A stretch of 64,000 nucleotides of DNA from HXMU1420-2 sp040830545 (GCA_040830545.1 JBFOMB010000008.1:1-64000), one strand, 5' to 3'. Counted from the first letter of the stretch, positions 26,680 through 35,871 are shown. Made by a program: numbers and translations. Notes: generated by a model not told the origin, from the sequence alone.

Positions 26680-27654
26680 ATGGCGTACAAGGCTTATGCC
26701 GCCACGATGCAAAGCGTCTGGTTCAGTGAGGATGAAGGCACCAGCTGGAACCGGCTGCTGACGCCCACGGGCGGGTTTTACAACGAGGCGCGCACATGGG
26801 CCGTGGCCACCCACCCGGACCGCCCGGGCGAGGTGTTGGCCGGGTCCGATCAGGGGCTGTATCGGTACAGTGAAGAGACCGGCAGGTTCGACTATATCCC
26901 TTCGCCGATGGACGGGCTGCATATCCTACGGATCGCCCAATCGCCTGTTGACCCAAACATCATCGTCTGCGGCACCCGCCCGGCAGAAATTTTCATATCC
27001 GAGGACAATGGCGCGACTTGGACGCGGTCCAACCTGGATGCGTCAACCGAATGCTGGTTCATCAACACGTCGCGCGTGACCTCGGTCCATTTCGACCCGA
27101 AGGATGCGGACACAATCTGGATCACGGTTGAGATCGACGGCGTGTTCAAATCTACCGACCGGGGCAAGTCCTGGCAAATGATCATTCGCGGGCTGCATGA
27201 CAACGACACCCATGATCTGGTGTTTCGCGATCACGAGGATGGGTCGCGCACCGTGCTTTGTTCGACCGAGGATGGCGTTCACCGGTCCCGCGACAATGGC
27301 GAGACATGGGAACAGTTGCAGATCCCGCAGGCCAAGTGGGATTACTTCCGCTCTCTGAAACAACCGGCGGAGAATTCGGACACCGTGATCGCCTCGGTCG
27401 GGGACAAACCGTCAGGAGAGGCGGGGCAATTGCTGATTTCGCGCGACTTTGGTGAGACATGGGATGTGTGCGAGATGTCGCATCCGGCCAATTCGACCAT
27501 CTGGTCGATTGGGACCAACCCGGCGGACACGAGCCTGCTGTTTTGCGCGACGATCTTTGGCCAGATATTCAAAAGCACGGATGGCGGGCAATCCTGGCAC
27601 AAGATGAAACGGGAACTGGGTGAGATCCGCATGATCACCTGGGCCCCGCTCTAA
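26680..27654 (+). CDS. Asp-box (BNR/YCF48-like) beta-propeller protein, function unknown
   Basis: A 324-residue protein with at least five Asp-box motifs S-x-D-x-G-x-[ST]-W: SEDNGATWTR, STDRGKSWQM, SRDNGETWEQ, SRDFGETWDV and STDGGQSWHK, plus a weaker SEDEGTSWNR near the N terminus. This indicates a sialidase/YCF48-like propeller. No signal peptide or membrane helix is seen, so it is probably cytoplasmic, unusual for Asp-box enzymes. ATG 26680 follows GGAG; the frame could open at 26656. It is divergent from galB across site 1 and cotranscribed with the next gene. A lyase, lactonase or isomerase in the pathway is conceivable but nothing in the sequence proves catalysis. Confidence 0.82.
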   Translation: MAYKAYAATMQSVWFSEDEGTSWNRLLTPTGGFYNEARTWAVATHPDRPGEVLAGSDQGLYRYSEETGRFDYIPSPMDGLHILRIAQSPVDPNIIVCGTRPAEIFISEDNGATWTRSNLDASTECWFINTSRVTSVHFDPKDADTIWITVEIDGVFKSTDRGKSWQMIIRGLHDNDTHDLVFRDHEDGSRTVLCSTEDGVHRSRDNGETWEQLQIPQAKWDYFRSLKQPAENSDTVIASVGDKPSGEAGQLLISRDFGETWDVCEMSHPANSTIWSIGTNPADTSLLFCATIFGQIFKSTDGGQSWHKMKRELGEIRMITWAPL

Positions 27655-27669
27655 GGGAAGGAGAGCGCG

Positions 27670-28245
27670 ATGTTTCTGCTGAAACCACATGTAACGGGGC
27701 CAAAGGGCCAAATCACCACGCCCGATATTGTTGTGGATTGCCTAATCGTGGATGGACAAAAGCGGGCCTTGGGCCTCCTGACCCATGACGCGTGGCAGGG
27801 TGTTGAACCGGACGCCAAGGCGCAAGCGGGCTATGGTGTGATGGCACTGGGCGGCGGGGCGCTGATCCTGCCGGTGCTGGTGCTGTCGAACGGGTTCGTT
27901 GTGGCTGCGCGCTGTGCGTGGCGGCTGAACAATCTGGATGATCACATTGGCGAGGTCACGTTGAATGGTGCTGGGTTGAGTGAGGTTGGGTTGCCCTCCG
28001 CCCTGATCGCGCAGGTCGGGGCCAAAGGCGATGCGCTGCCGCGCGGGTTCCTGTTGGTCCAGACCTCCGGTGAGGCTCTGTCCGGGCCGGTGGTGACGGC
28101 GACCTTGAGCGACCCGAAACTGGATCGGTCACTGACGCACAACCTGCATCTGACCTCCGTCGAACAGGACCGCTGGGGCGATGCCCGCCCGCAGCCGCGC
28201 TATTCTGTGGGACCAACGCAGAAAGAGGTGCCGCATTTTATTTGA
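27670..28245 (+). CDS. Conserved-looking hypothetical protein downstream of the Asp-box gene
   Basis: A 191-residue protein I do not recognise. It has no signal peptide, no convincing membrane segment apart from one Ala/Gly/Leu-rich stretch near 57-75 (MALGGGALILPVLVLSNGF), and many short beta-like segments. GGAAGGAG precedes the ATG and the gene begins 15 bases after the Asp-box stop, so the two are almost certainly cotranscribed from site 1. Its 3' end overlaps the convergent hydrolase by eight bases. Context places it in the aromatic regulon as an accessory or unassigned enzyme. Confidence 0.75.
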   Translation: MFLLKPHVTGPKGQITTPDIVVDCLIVDGQKRALGLLTHDAWQGVEPDAKAQAGYGVMALGGGALILPVLVLSNGFVVAARCAWRLNNLDDHIGEVTLNGAGLSEVGLPSALIAQVGAKGDALPRGFLLVQTSGEALSGPVVTATLSDPKLDRSLTHNLHLTSVEQDRWGDARPQPRYSVGPTQKEVPHFI

Positions 28246-29044
28246 GGGGGAGGACGTACCGTTCCTGCGCCTCAAACACCGGCGACCCCGGTTCACCGCA
28301 TTCCAGAATGATCTGCATGTGGTTTTTGTCCGGGCTTTCGAAATGCTCCACCGTGTTGCCATTGGCCCGCAACCGGTCTGCATAGTCGCGGGACTGGGTC
28401 AGAAACGCGTCGGTCTCTGCCCCGCCACAGCACACGGTCACCGGGACATCAGGCGAGGGCAAGTGATGCGTGGGGCTCATCATGTGCGCGGTGTCAGCGT
28501 CGAGCCTTAGCCAGTCGTTTGCCGTTTCCGTCCGCAAAGGTTCCAGATCAAACAGGCCGGAGATCAGCGTCATGGACCGCACCGCGTCCCCGTCAGGTCC
28601 AGAGGCAACCATCGCGGACAGGTGCGCCCCGGCGGAATTGCCCACCAGATGCAGCCGTGTCGGATCAAGCCCATGCGCGGCCCCGTTGGCGATGACCCAC
28701 GCAAAAGCGGCCCGCGCATCGTCGACGATGTCCGGTAGGGAAGCATCAGGCGCCAGCCGGTAGTTCGGCACAACCCAACTGACCCCGCGCGACAACCATT
28801 CTGAGGCAGGAAAGCGGCGGTCTTCCTTGTTGCCGACCCGCCAATACCCCCCGCGATAGAAGATCAGGACCGGCGCGTCCGGCCCGGCAGGGAAGATGTC
28901 CAACCGCTGGCGGGGATGCGCCCCGTAAGGCACATCCAGAACCACGCCCGGCAATTCGCCTGCGGGGGCGGAAAGCGCTGACATCTCCGCCTGCGCCTCG
29001 GCAAACCCCGGTGTTTCGGGGGGCAGGTCGTATCCGCTGGCCAT
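28238..29044 (-). CDS. Alpha/beta hydrolase, kynurenine-formamidase/carboxylesterase-like
   Basis: A 268-residue alpha/beta hydrolase. The oxyanion motif appears as FYRGGYWRVG, equivalent to the HGG motif of the hormone-sensitive lipase/kynurenine formamidase group with the first His replaced by Tyr-Arg. The nucleophile elbow is VGNSAGAHLSAM. A C-terminal Asp (GGAETDAF) and His (SPDKNHMQII) complete the triad. ATG 29044 lies five bases after the LigM-like stop, so they form one operon read from site 2. Substrate is unknown; an ester or lactone of a methoxylated aromatic acid would suit the context. Confidence 0.87.
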   Translation of the reverse strand: MASGYDLPPETPGFAEAQAEMSALSAPAGELPGVVLDVPYGAHPRQRLDIFPAGPDAPVLIFYRGGYWRVGNKEDRRFPASEWLSRGVSWVVPNYRLAPDASLPDIVDDARAAFAWVIANGAAHGLDPTRLHLVGNSAGAHLSAMVASGPDGDAVRSMTLISGLFDLEPLRTETANDWLRLDADTAHMMSPTHHLPSPDVPVTVCCGGAETDAFLTQSRDYADRLRANGNTVEHFESPDKNHMQIILECGEPGSPVFEAQERYVLPLK

Positions 29045-29049
29045 GATGA

Positions 29050-30414
29050 TCAGACCTTGTATGCCTCGCGCGCGGTGACCGAAATCGGGCACGGCTCTAC
29101 CACGCAGCGCACCTCGGTCTGCACATGCCGCTCGACGGTCGGCTTCTTCGTGCCGCCATCCGGTTCTCCCCAGGTCAGCACAACTTCGGTCCCCGGTTCT
29201 GCCGCGCTTTCATCCAGCAGGGCCAGCGAAATCCAGCTGCGCACGTTTGATGTGTAGACCGGATAGTGCGAAATCCCCACCGTCTGCCCGTTCACACGCA
29301 CGTCGTCATAGGGGCAGGTCGCATAGTGGGATGCGGGCATATCCATGAACTTGTGCCGCTCTACATCGCCCAGTTGCGAGGCGAAAATCCGCACCACGTC
29401 GTCCTTGGACCAGCGCAGCGTACGTTTGTGCCGGTGGGGCGCGTCGGCGCGTTTTTCCAGCGCGTCGCGTCCGATGAAGTCATGGTCGAACTTCACGATA
29501 TGCCCGTAGCCGATGTCGTAGGGCGTCAAGTAGTAATCCTCGACCGAGCCACCGATGAACGACCCACCCAGCGACAGGTTCGCCTCCAGCGATGACGCAG
29601 GCAGCCAGCGGCGATAATCGGCCAACGCCTCGCCCGTGTAGATCGCGGGCAGGGGCGACGGGAACCAGCCGCTTTCATGCGCCACGGTGGAATAGGTTTT
29701 CGACCCTGCGGCCAACAGCCCCTCGGGCGCGCCGACTTCCAGAATCGTGTCGCGGATCAGGTCGTAGTCTTCGAACGGGCCAAACAGTTCCAGCCCCGCC
29801 GCCCCGGCCATGCCATGCCGCAGCGCGCGGACCTTGCGTCCGGCGATGTTGATTTCCCCCATGCCGAAAAATTTGAACCCTTCGATCGGGCCGCCGTTCA
29901 GCTTTTCCAGGATCGACCAGGCATTTGGCCCCTGAACCTCGAACCGGTAACCCTTGCGCCGCCCGGTGTTGTCCAGCGCCCGCGAATCGAGGTCGAAGGT
30001 CACGTCAAACCCGTGCTTTTCGGCGTGATACATCACCCAGTTCGCATTCATCGGCTTGTTGACGATGTTCGCCTTGTTTTCTTCCAGAACAAAGATGATC
30101 GCATCGCCCACGATGAACCCGTCTTCGTTGCAGTGCACAAATTGCTTGGCCACGTCGCGCCGCCAATTGGCCATCGAGTTGACCGCCAGAAATTCGCAAA
30201 GCCGTTTGGTGTCAGGCCCTTCGACATAAAGGTCCGTCATGTGGAACGACTGGTCAAACAGCACCGCGCCTTGCCGCCAGGCCTCTTGTTCGTCCCGCCA
30301 GTTGGTGAACTCTGCCTTGATCGGGAATTGGTAGGGGCCAGAGGGCGCGTTGCGTAGCATGGCCAGCGGATCACCGGCAGCGTCGATTTTGTCTTGCAGG
30401 GTCAGAATAGACAT
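29050..30414 (-). CDS. ligM: LigM-like tetrahydrofolate-dependent aromatic O-demethylase (GcvT fold)
   Basis: A 454-residue GcvT/aminomethyltransferase-fold protein. It resembles LigM of Sphingobium SYK-6, which moves the methyl of vanillate or 3-O-methylgallate to tetrahydrofolate. Similar blocks, from memory of LigM, are AVLFDQSFHMTDLYVEGPDT, ALRHGMAGAAGLELFGPFED, ESGWFPSPLPAIYTGEALA, SSLEANLSLGGSFIGGSVED and IGYGHIVKFDHDFIGRDALE. Length agrees with LigM (about 470) rather than DmdA or GcvT (about 370). ATG 30414 follows GGAG. Product with gallate-type substrates would feed galBCD next door. Exact substrate (vanillate, 3-O-methylgallate, syringate or other methoxy compound) is not decided by sequence. 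Confidence 0.82.
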   Translation of the reverse strand: MSILTLQDKIDAAGDPLAMLRNAPSGPYQFPIKAEFTNWRDEQEAWRQGAVLFDQSFHMTDLYVEGPDTKRLCEFLAVNSMANWRRDVAKQFVHCNEDGFIVGDAIIFVLEENKANIVNKPMNANWVMYHAEKHGFDVTFDLDSRALDNTGRRKGYRFEVQGPNAWSILEKLNGGPIEGFKFFGMGEINIAGRKVRALRHGMAGAAGLELFGPFEDYDLIRDTILEVGAPEGLLAAGSKTYSTVAHESGWFPSPLPAIYTGEALADYRRWLPASSLEANLSLGGSFIGGSVEDYYLTPYDIGYGHIVKFDHDFIGRDALEKRADAPHRHKRTLRWSKDDVVRIFASQLGDVERHKFMDMPASHYATCPYDDVRVNGQTVGISHYPVYTSNVRSWISLALLDESAAEPGTEVVLTWGEPDGGTKKPTVERHVQTEVRCVVEPCPISVTAREAYKV

Positions 30415-30443
30415 GGCGGGCACTCCGTTTGCTTTTCGGCTTT

Positions 30444-30466
30444 ACTAGTGGGCAGAAAATGGGCAG
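30444..30466. promoter_or_regulatory. Tandem TGGGC operator in the ligM / ridA divergent promoter (site 2)
   Basis: ACTAGTGGGC-AGAAA-ATGGGCAG: two TGGGC half-sites 11 bp apart, matching site 1 at 19 of 23 positions and site 3 in the same framework. An additional GTGGGCAG lies at 30483-30490 just ahead of the ridA Shine-Dalgarno. It is centred in the 83-bp gap between the two divergent operons. Confidence 0.7.
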
Positions 30467-30497
30467 GGTGCAAGAGAAAACTGTGGGCAGGGGGAAA

Positions 30498-30974
30498 ATG
30501 GGACGGATCGAAACGCGATTGGCTGAATTGGGGATCACCCTGCCGGCACCCTTGGTTCTGCCCAGTGCCAACCGGACCTCAGCCGTTTTGGTGGGGCAGA
30601 TGCTGTACGTGTCAGGCCATGGCGCGGCGCTGCTGGAAGATGACAGCGTCCAGCGGCGCGGCAAGGTTGATCTGGACATCACCGCAGAGGAGGCGCAGGC
30701 CACCATGCGCGCGCTGGCGATCAAGATGCTGGCGACGATCAAACACCACGTTGGCGATCTGGAACGGGTCCAACAGGTGGTCAAGATTGTGGGCATGGTC
30801 AACTCGCACCCCGATTTCGAAAAACCCAACGTGGTGTTAAACGGCGCGAGCGATCTGTTTTTCGAGGTGTTTGGCCCGGAGATCGGGTGTCATGCGCGGT
30901 CGTCCATGGGCGTTGAAACCCTGGCCGAACGGCAACCCGTCGAGATCGAAGGTGTATTTCTGATTGGACCCTGA
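30498..30974 (+). CDS. RidA/YjgF-family protein
   Basis: A 158-residue Rid-superfamily protein. Family members hydrolyse reactive enamine/imine intermediates or deaminate 2-aminomuconate. The conserved Arg is in CHARSSMGVETL, and the fold-defining blocks VGQMLYVSGHGA, EEAQATMRALAIKMLATIK and DLERVQQVVKIVGMVNS are present. It is longer than RidA proper (about 128) and belongs to the larger YjgF-like groups. GGGG precedes ATG 30498. It opens the eight-gene rightward operon (30.5-39.2 kb). Its job in an O-demethylation/CoA pathway is unclear; a 2-aminomuconate-type deaminase is an alternative reading. Confidence 0.9.
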   Translation: MGRIETRLAELGITLPAPLVLPSANRTSAVLVGQMLYVSGHGAALLEDDSVQRRGKVDLDITAEEAQATMRALAIKMLATIKHHVGDLERVQQVVKIVGMVNSHPDFEKPNVVLNGASDLFFEVFGPEIGCHARSSMGVETLAERQPVEIEGVFLIGP

Positions 30975-30977
30975 CCC

Positions 30978-32384
30978 ATGGCAGCCATAAACAAGGACAT
31001 ATCAGCCCTTCTGACCGAGGTGCGGAAATTCTGTGACCAGCACGGGATTGCGGAAAGCACCTTTGGGCGGCACGCGGTAAATGACGGGAAGCTGATCGGC
31101 CGGATCGCGGGCGGCAGCTGGATCGAGGCCGAGACCGTCACGCGCATCCGCGATTTCATGGACCGGGTCGAGCGGGGCGAGGTGGTGCTGCGCGGGCGTC
31201 CCCGTCGCAAGAAATCCGAAGCCAATGCGCTGAAGATGGCGGAACTGATTTCCTCCGAAAGCTCCATCCGCACACCCGGCAGCTTTGCCTTTCACGAACA
31301 ACGGCAACGGTTCCACGTCTTTGCCAATACCACCAGCGAAAGCTGGGTGGTCGCGGATCGGGTCGCGTCGGAACTGGCGGACATCGCGCCAGGGCCGGAC
31401 GGGTTCCGCCTGCTGTATACGCCCATGGACAATGGCATCATCCTGACCCGCACGTTACGCGCGCTGCATGCCCTGCACCCAGATGTGCCGGTTCTGGTGG
31501 TGATGAAGGGCCGGGGACTGGAGGACCTGCGCAACACAATGGGGCGTCTGGTGGACCGGTTGGCCGAACACCCACTTTCCGTTTTCGTGATGACAAACAT
31601 GTACCTGAGCGAGGCGGTTGACCTGACCAAACGCTCTGACGACAGCCCGGAACAGGTGGTCTGGCGTGATGTGCCGCTGACCGGCACGCAGTCTTATGAT
31701 TTTCAGGGTCAGGTGGCGGACCTTTACGGCGATCTGTCCAGTGAATGGCTGATCCATCGCGGGGAAAACGCGCAGCCGGTTTATGCCGTCCCGTCGGTCG
31801 TCACGATCTATCGGAAGGATCAGGCGCGCGCGCTGTCCGCGATCCTGCCAAAACCGGGCGATCCAGCGTTACGCTACAACTACGCGCTGCTGAACCATCC
31901 CTATCTGCACAGTCACACGATGACCTTCCGACTGGATCACGTGTTGCAACCGGTGTTTCACCGCCTGGCCGACAATGGCCGCATGACGGTGGTGCAGGCC
32001 CATGGCAACGACCCGGCGCATGAAATCGTCGCCCGCCTGTGGCCGGACGAAACCCCGGTCATCAGCCGCTATGACATCATCCGCGAACTGCGGCGCGTTC
32101 TGGCGGGGGAGGAGTTTTCAGTTGCTGGCCTCACTGACACCAACGCCCTGTTCCGGTTCGACATGCACACGCTGCCGGTGATCGAAGGTCAGAACCTCGG
32201 CGCGCAGTCCCTGTCGGCAGCGTTCAACAACGCGGTCTATTTCGCCCAGGTGCGCGAAGAACTGGCACAGGACGCCATTCGGGAGGGACGCCAGTATCTG
32301 GATGTGACCGAAGATGTGCTGCGCAAGAACAGCGGTCTTTGGTTCGTGAACGAGGCGTTTTCCGTCACAAGGAAACCCGCATGA
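30978..32384 (+). CDS. Predicted HTH protein with methyltransferase-like body; candidate regulator of the island
   Basis: A 468-residue protein I cannot assign to a named family. Residues about 8-60 look like a helix-turn-helix: LLTEVRKFCDQHG, IAESTFGRHAVND, then GGSWIEAETVTRIRDFM, followed by a basic linker LRGRPRRKKSEANA. The remaining 370 residues have a Rossmann-like feel (FRLLYTPMDNGIILTRTLRA, FRLDHVLQPVFHRLADNGRM, VVQAHGNDPAHEIVARLW) similar to SAM-dependent methyltransferases, with no clear GxGxG. Being the only DNA-binding candidate among operons that share tandem TGGGC elements, it is the likely regulator, possibly sensing a small ligand with the C-terminal domain. It lies three bases after ridA and overlaps the next gene (ATGA). 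Confidence 0.75.
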   Translation: MAAINKDISALLTEVRKFCDQHGIAESTFGRHAVNDGKLIGRIAGGSWIEAETVTRIRDFMDRVERGEVVLRGRPRRKKSEANALKMAELISSESSIRTPGSFAFHEQRQRFHVFANTTSESWVVADRVASELADIAPGPDGFRLLYTPMDNGIILTRTLRALHALHPDVPVLVVMKGRGLEDLRNTMGRLVDRLAEHPLSVFVMTNMYLSEAVDLTKRSDDSPEQVVWRDVPLTGTQSYDFQGQVADLYGDLSSEWLIHRGENAQPVYAVPSVVTIYRKDQARALSAILPKPGDPALRYNYALLNHPYLHSHTMTFRLDHVLQPVFHRLADNGRMTVVQAHGNDPAHEIVARLWPDETPVISRYDIIRELRRVLAGEEFSVAGLTDTNALFRFDMHTLPVIEGQNLGAQSLSAAFNNAVYFAQVREELAQDAIREGRQYLDVTEDVLRKNSGLWFVNEAFSVTRKPA

Positions 32385-34456
32385 TCCAGCTGGACCCGGC
32401 AGAGGTTGCAAAGCTCTCGTTATGTTTCGAACCGCAAAGCGCGGCGATCATCGGGGCATCAACCAACCCGATGAAATTCGGGGGCCGGGCGCTGAAGTTC
32501 TGCCTGGAACGGGGGTATCAGGGCCGTCTGTACCCTGTGAATGCAAAGAACGATGTGGTGCAGGGCGTGCCAGCCTTTTCTTCGGTCGCGGACCTGCCCG
32601 AAGCGCCGGACATTGCAGTCATTGCCGTGCCAGCGCCGCAGGTGAAGGACAACCTGATCGCCGCCGGTCAAAAGGGGGCCAAGGTCGCGATTGTCTATGG
32701 CGCGCAGTTTGCCGAGGCCGGGGAGGGAGGCGCGGCGCGACAGGATGAGTTGCTGGACATCGCGCGCAGCTATGGCATGCGCATGATTGGCCCCAATTGT
32801 ATGGGGGTCATGTCGATGACCTCGGGCTTCATGGCCAGCTTTTCCGCAGCCCCCGAACACCACAACGGCAACGGCTGGCCCGAGGTCGGCACGCTGTCCG
32901 TCGCCAGCCAATCGGGCGCGGTGGGTATCCAGATGTTTGCCCAATTGCGCGACCGGGGCATCGGTCTGGCCAACTGGATTTCGACGGGCAATCAGGCCGA
33001 CATCGACGTGGCCGACGCCATTGCCTATTTCGCCACCGATCCGGCAACCCGCACCATCGCGGTCTATATGGAGGACGCCAGCCGCGGCCTGAAGCTGGTT
33101 CAGGCACTGGAATGCGCGCGGGCAGCTGGCAAGCCGGTTATGGTGCTGAAGGTGGGAACAACGCCCGCAGGCGGCGTTGCGGCGGCGGGTCACACAGCAG
33201 CGATGTATGTCGAGGATCGACTGGTGAACGACCTGTTCGCCCAGTACGGCGTGCTGCGCGCGGGGTCGGTCAACGAATTGATCGACCTGACCGCTGCCTG
33301 CAATGCCGGGGTCATGCCGCGCTCGAACAAGGTGGCAGCAGTGTCTGTGTCGGGTGGCGGGGCGGTCATGATATCGGACGCGGCGGCGCAGGGTGGGCTG
33401 GACCTGCCGGACTACCCAGCGGATGCGCTGGCCGCGTTGAAAGAGCAGAACGGTTTCGTCAATGACCGGAACCCAATCGACATCTCTGCCCCGTCGATGA
33501 GCAATATGGCGATCACCGGTGGACATCTGAAATGGGGGACGGAGCGCGGGCAATCAACGATGCTGGGTTATATCAGCCACGTGCCGCTGGTTCCGCGCAC
33601 GCGTGGGGACATCCTGCCGCAACTGCACGACCTGCCAAAGGGACATCCGGATCAACTGATCGCGATTGCGGGCAACTTCCATGCCGAGGACCGCAAGGCT
33701 CTGGTGCAATCGGGGCTTGCCGTGTTTGACGATCCGACGGTGGCAACGCGGTCGGTGGCTAAGCTGGTCCAGACCGGACGCGCCTTTGCGAAGGTGGCCG
33801 CGTATCCTAACGCGTCAGAGGGTCAGACGACCAAAGACGTCCGGTCCGCGCTGATGGACGCTGGCATTGAGATGGTCGAGGAGGTCGAGGTCGGCTCTGT
33901 CGAGGATGCGCTGTCATACCTGCGGGCGCATGGCGACATTGTGCTGAAACTCTCCGCCAACGACCTGACCCACCGGACAGAGATGGGTGGAGTGAAAACC
34001 GGGTTGGCCCATCCCGAGAACGTTCAACGGGCCTTCGACGCCTTGGCCGATGTGGTCCGTCAGAACACAGCCACCTATCCCGACCTGCACATCATCGCGC
34101 AACCCATGCTGCGTGGTGTGGAGTTTCTGGTGGGCGTTCGTCAGGATCCCCATTTCGGCCCGCTCGTGGTGGTCGGCTCTGGCGGCACGATGTGCGAACT
34201 GTTCGACGACCTCACCTACCGCAAAGCGCCAATCGCCGGGGAAGAGGCTGAGACCATGGTCGCCTCAACCCGCGTGTCCCGAATGCTGGACGGCTGGCGT
34301 GGTGCGCGCCCTGTCAGTCGGAAGACGTTGCTTGATACCATTAACGCGCTGGCTGTGGTTGCACCGAACCTGCCGTCGCTGGAGATCAATCCGCTGATCG
34401 TGACGGAAACCGGCGCGGTTGGCGTGGACCTTGTAGTTGCCGGGGGGATGGAATGA
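32381..34456 (+). CDS. NDP-forming acyl-CoA synthetase, feruloyl-CoA synthetase-like
   Basis: A 691-residue fused alpha-beta acyl-CoA synthetase of the ADP-forming superfamily. The CoA-binding Rossmann domain starts with AAIIGASTNPMKFGGRALKF; the ligase domains carry SVASQSGAVGIQMF and the likely phospho-His in AAAGHTAAMYVEDR; the C-terminal ATP-grasp part has LKLSANDLTHRTEMGGVKTG and LVVVGSGGTMCELFDD. SYK-6 FerA, which activates ferulate, belongs to this superfamily, and the neighbouring crotonase and aldehyde dehydrogenase would complete CoA-dependent side-chain removal. A different carboxylic acid substrate remains possible. Coupled by ATGA overlaps on both sides. Confidence 0.85.
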   Translation: MIQLDPAEVAKLSLCFEPQSAAIIGASTNPMKFGGRALKFCLERGYQGRLYPVNAKNDVVQGVPAFSSVADLPEAPDIAVIAVPAPQVKDNLIAAGQKGAKVAIVYGAQFAEAGEGGAARQDELLDIARSYGMRMIGPNCMGVMSMTSGFMASFSAAPEHHNGNGWPEVGTLSVASQSGAVGIQMFAQLRDRGIGLANWISTGNQADIDVADAIAYFATDPATRTIAVYMEDASRGLKLVQALECARAAGKPVMVLKVGTTPAGGVAAAGHTAAMYVEDRLVNDLFAQYGVLRAGSVNELIDLTAACNAGVMPRSNKVAAVSVSGGGAVMISDAAAQGGLDLPDYPADALAALKEQNGFVNDRNPIDISAPSMSNMAITGGHLKWGTERGQSTMLGYISHVPLVPRTRGDILPQLHDLPKGHPDQLIAIAGNFHAEDRKALVQSGLAVFDDPTVATRSVAKLVQTGRAFAKVAAYPNASEGQTTKDVRSALMDAGIEMVEEVEVGSVEDALSYLRAHGDIVLKLSANDLTHRTEMGGVKTGLAHPENVQRAFDALADVVRQNTATYPDLHIIAQPMLRGVEFLVGVRQDPHFGPLVVVGSGGTMCELFDDLTYRKAPIAGEEAETMVASTRVSRMLDGWRGARPVSRKTLLDTINALAVVAPNLPSLEINPLIVTETGAVGVDLVVAGGME

Positions 34457-35871
34457 ACGAAGTTCTGAACGCAATCGACGGGCAGGACGTGCCTGGCACA
34501 GGTGAAACGCTCACCGACATTGATCCGTCTACCGGCCAGCCCATCGCCACCCTTGCCGAGGCCAGCCCCGAACAGGTGGCCGAAGCCGTACATGCGGCAG
34601 AACAGAGCTTCCATTCCGGCATATGGTCCCGCGCGTCCATCGCCGACCGACAGGCCGTCCTGCGCAAGGCCGGTGCGGCGCTCCGCAACGCCGCAGACCG
34701 GATTGTCGAGGTGCAAATGGCCGAGGCGGGTATCGTTCCCGGTGCGGTACGCGGCCAGCTGGGGATCGGGGCGGCCTGGTTTGACTATTTCGCGGACTTC
34801 CTGACCACAGTTGACGGGCAGGTTCATGCCCAAACACCGGGGGCGATGACGGTGGTCGAGCAGGAACCGATGGGCGTCTGCGCGATGTTCTCGCCCTGGA
34901 ATGTTCCCGTTGCGCTGTCGACGATCAAATTGGCCCCGGCTCTGGCGGCGGGCAATTCGGTGGTCTGGAAGCCATCCGAACTGACTCCCATGGTCACGCG
35001 GCTGATCTATGATCTGATCCGTGACTCCGGGCTGCCCGACGGTGTGCTGAACCTCGTGAATGGGCGCGGGATCACCACGGGCGCGGCGCTGACGGCGGCA
35101 CCCGGGATTTCCATGATTTCCTTCACCGGTGGCCATCTGGGCGGCGCAGCCGTGGCCGAGGCTGCGGCGCGGCGGCATTTGCCCTGCATCACCGAACTGG
35201 GTGGCAAGTCTGCAACGATCATCTTTGACGACGCCGATCTGGACAAGGCCGTGCCAGGCGCGGTCCTGTCCGCCTATGCCAATAATGGCGAGGCCTGCCT
35301 GGTCGGGTCCCGCATCCTGGTGCAGGACGGCATCGCGGAGGCGTTCAAGGCCCGGTTTCAGGAAGCCACACAAGCCATGAAGGTCGGCGATCCGCGTCAG
35401 GACGGCGTCGCGGTCGGGCCCATGATTTCGGCCGCACATCGCGACCGGGTGGCGGGTTTCTATAGTGCGGCCAATGGCGAGGCGCTGTTTGGGGGCGAAA
35501 CCTTTGGCGACGGGTATTTCATCACTCCCGGCGCGTTGGACGTCAGCTCCACCAGCACAGCCCTGTGGCGGGAAGAGGTGTTCGGCCCTGTTGCCGCGTT
35601 CAAGACCTTCACCGACGAAGACGAGGCCGTCGCGCTGGCCAATGACAGCGATCACGGGTTGGCCGGCTATGTCTGGACACAGGACATCGGGCGGGCGCTG
35701 CGGGTGTCCAAGGGCGTGCGCACCGGGTCGATGATGGTGAATTCAGCCTTCCGGCGGGAACTGAACGCGCCGTTTGGTGGCTATAAGGCCTCGGGCGTGG
35801 GGCGCGAAGGCGGGCGGTATTCCTGGATGAACTACACGCAAAGCAAAACGACGGTGATCACATATGACTAG
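34453..35871 (+). CDS. NAD(P)-dependent aldehyde dehydrogenase
   Basis: A 472-residue class I/II-type aldehyde dehydrogenase. Catalytic Glu248 is in CITELGGKSA and Cys282 in NNGEACLVGSR. Cofactor motifs FSPWNVPVALSTIKLAPAL and SFTGGHLGG are seen, though the usual GS after FTG is GH. C-terminal MMVNSAFRRELNAPFGGYKA, SGVGREGG is typical. In this operon it could oxidise vanillin or syringaldehyde released from the CoA thioester, or a muconate semialdehyde (the NGE-C motif also occurs in HpaE-type enzymes). Overlaps the SDR start by eight bases. Confidence 0.9.
   Translation: MNEVLNAIDGQDVPGTGETLTDIDPSTGQPIATLAEASPEQVAEAVHAAEQSFHSGIWSRASIADRQAVLRKAGAALRNAADRIVEVQMAEAGIVPGAVRGQLGIGAAWFDYFADFLTTVDGQVHAQTPGAMTVVEQEPMGVCAMFSPWNVPVALSTIKLAPALAAGNSVVWKPSELTPMVTRLIYDLIRDSGLPDGVLNLVNGRGITTGAALTAAPGISMISFTGGHLGGAAVAEAAARRHLPCITELGGKSATIIFDDADLDKAVPGAVLSAYANNGEACLVGSRILVQDGIAEAFKARFQEATQAMKVGDPRQDGVAVGPMISAAHRDRVAGFYSAANGEALFGGETFGDGYFITPGALDVSSTSTALWREEVFGPVAAFKTFTDEDEAVALANDSDHGLAGYVWTQDIGRALRVSKGVRTGSMMVNSAFRRELNAPFGGYKASGVGREGGRYSWMNYTQSKTTVITYD

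Noticed and set aside
34216..35655. 479-codon open frame antisense to the aldehyde dehydrogenase
   Set aside because: No recognisable domain; the plus-strand enzyme with Glu248 and Cys282 explains the region.
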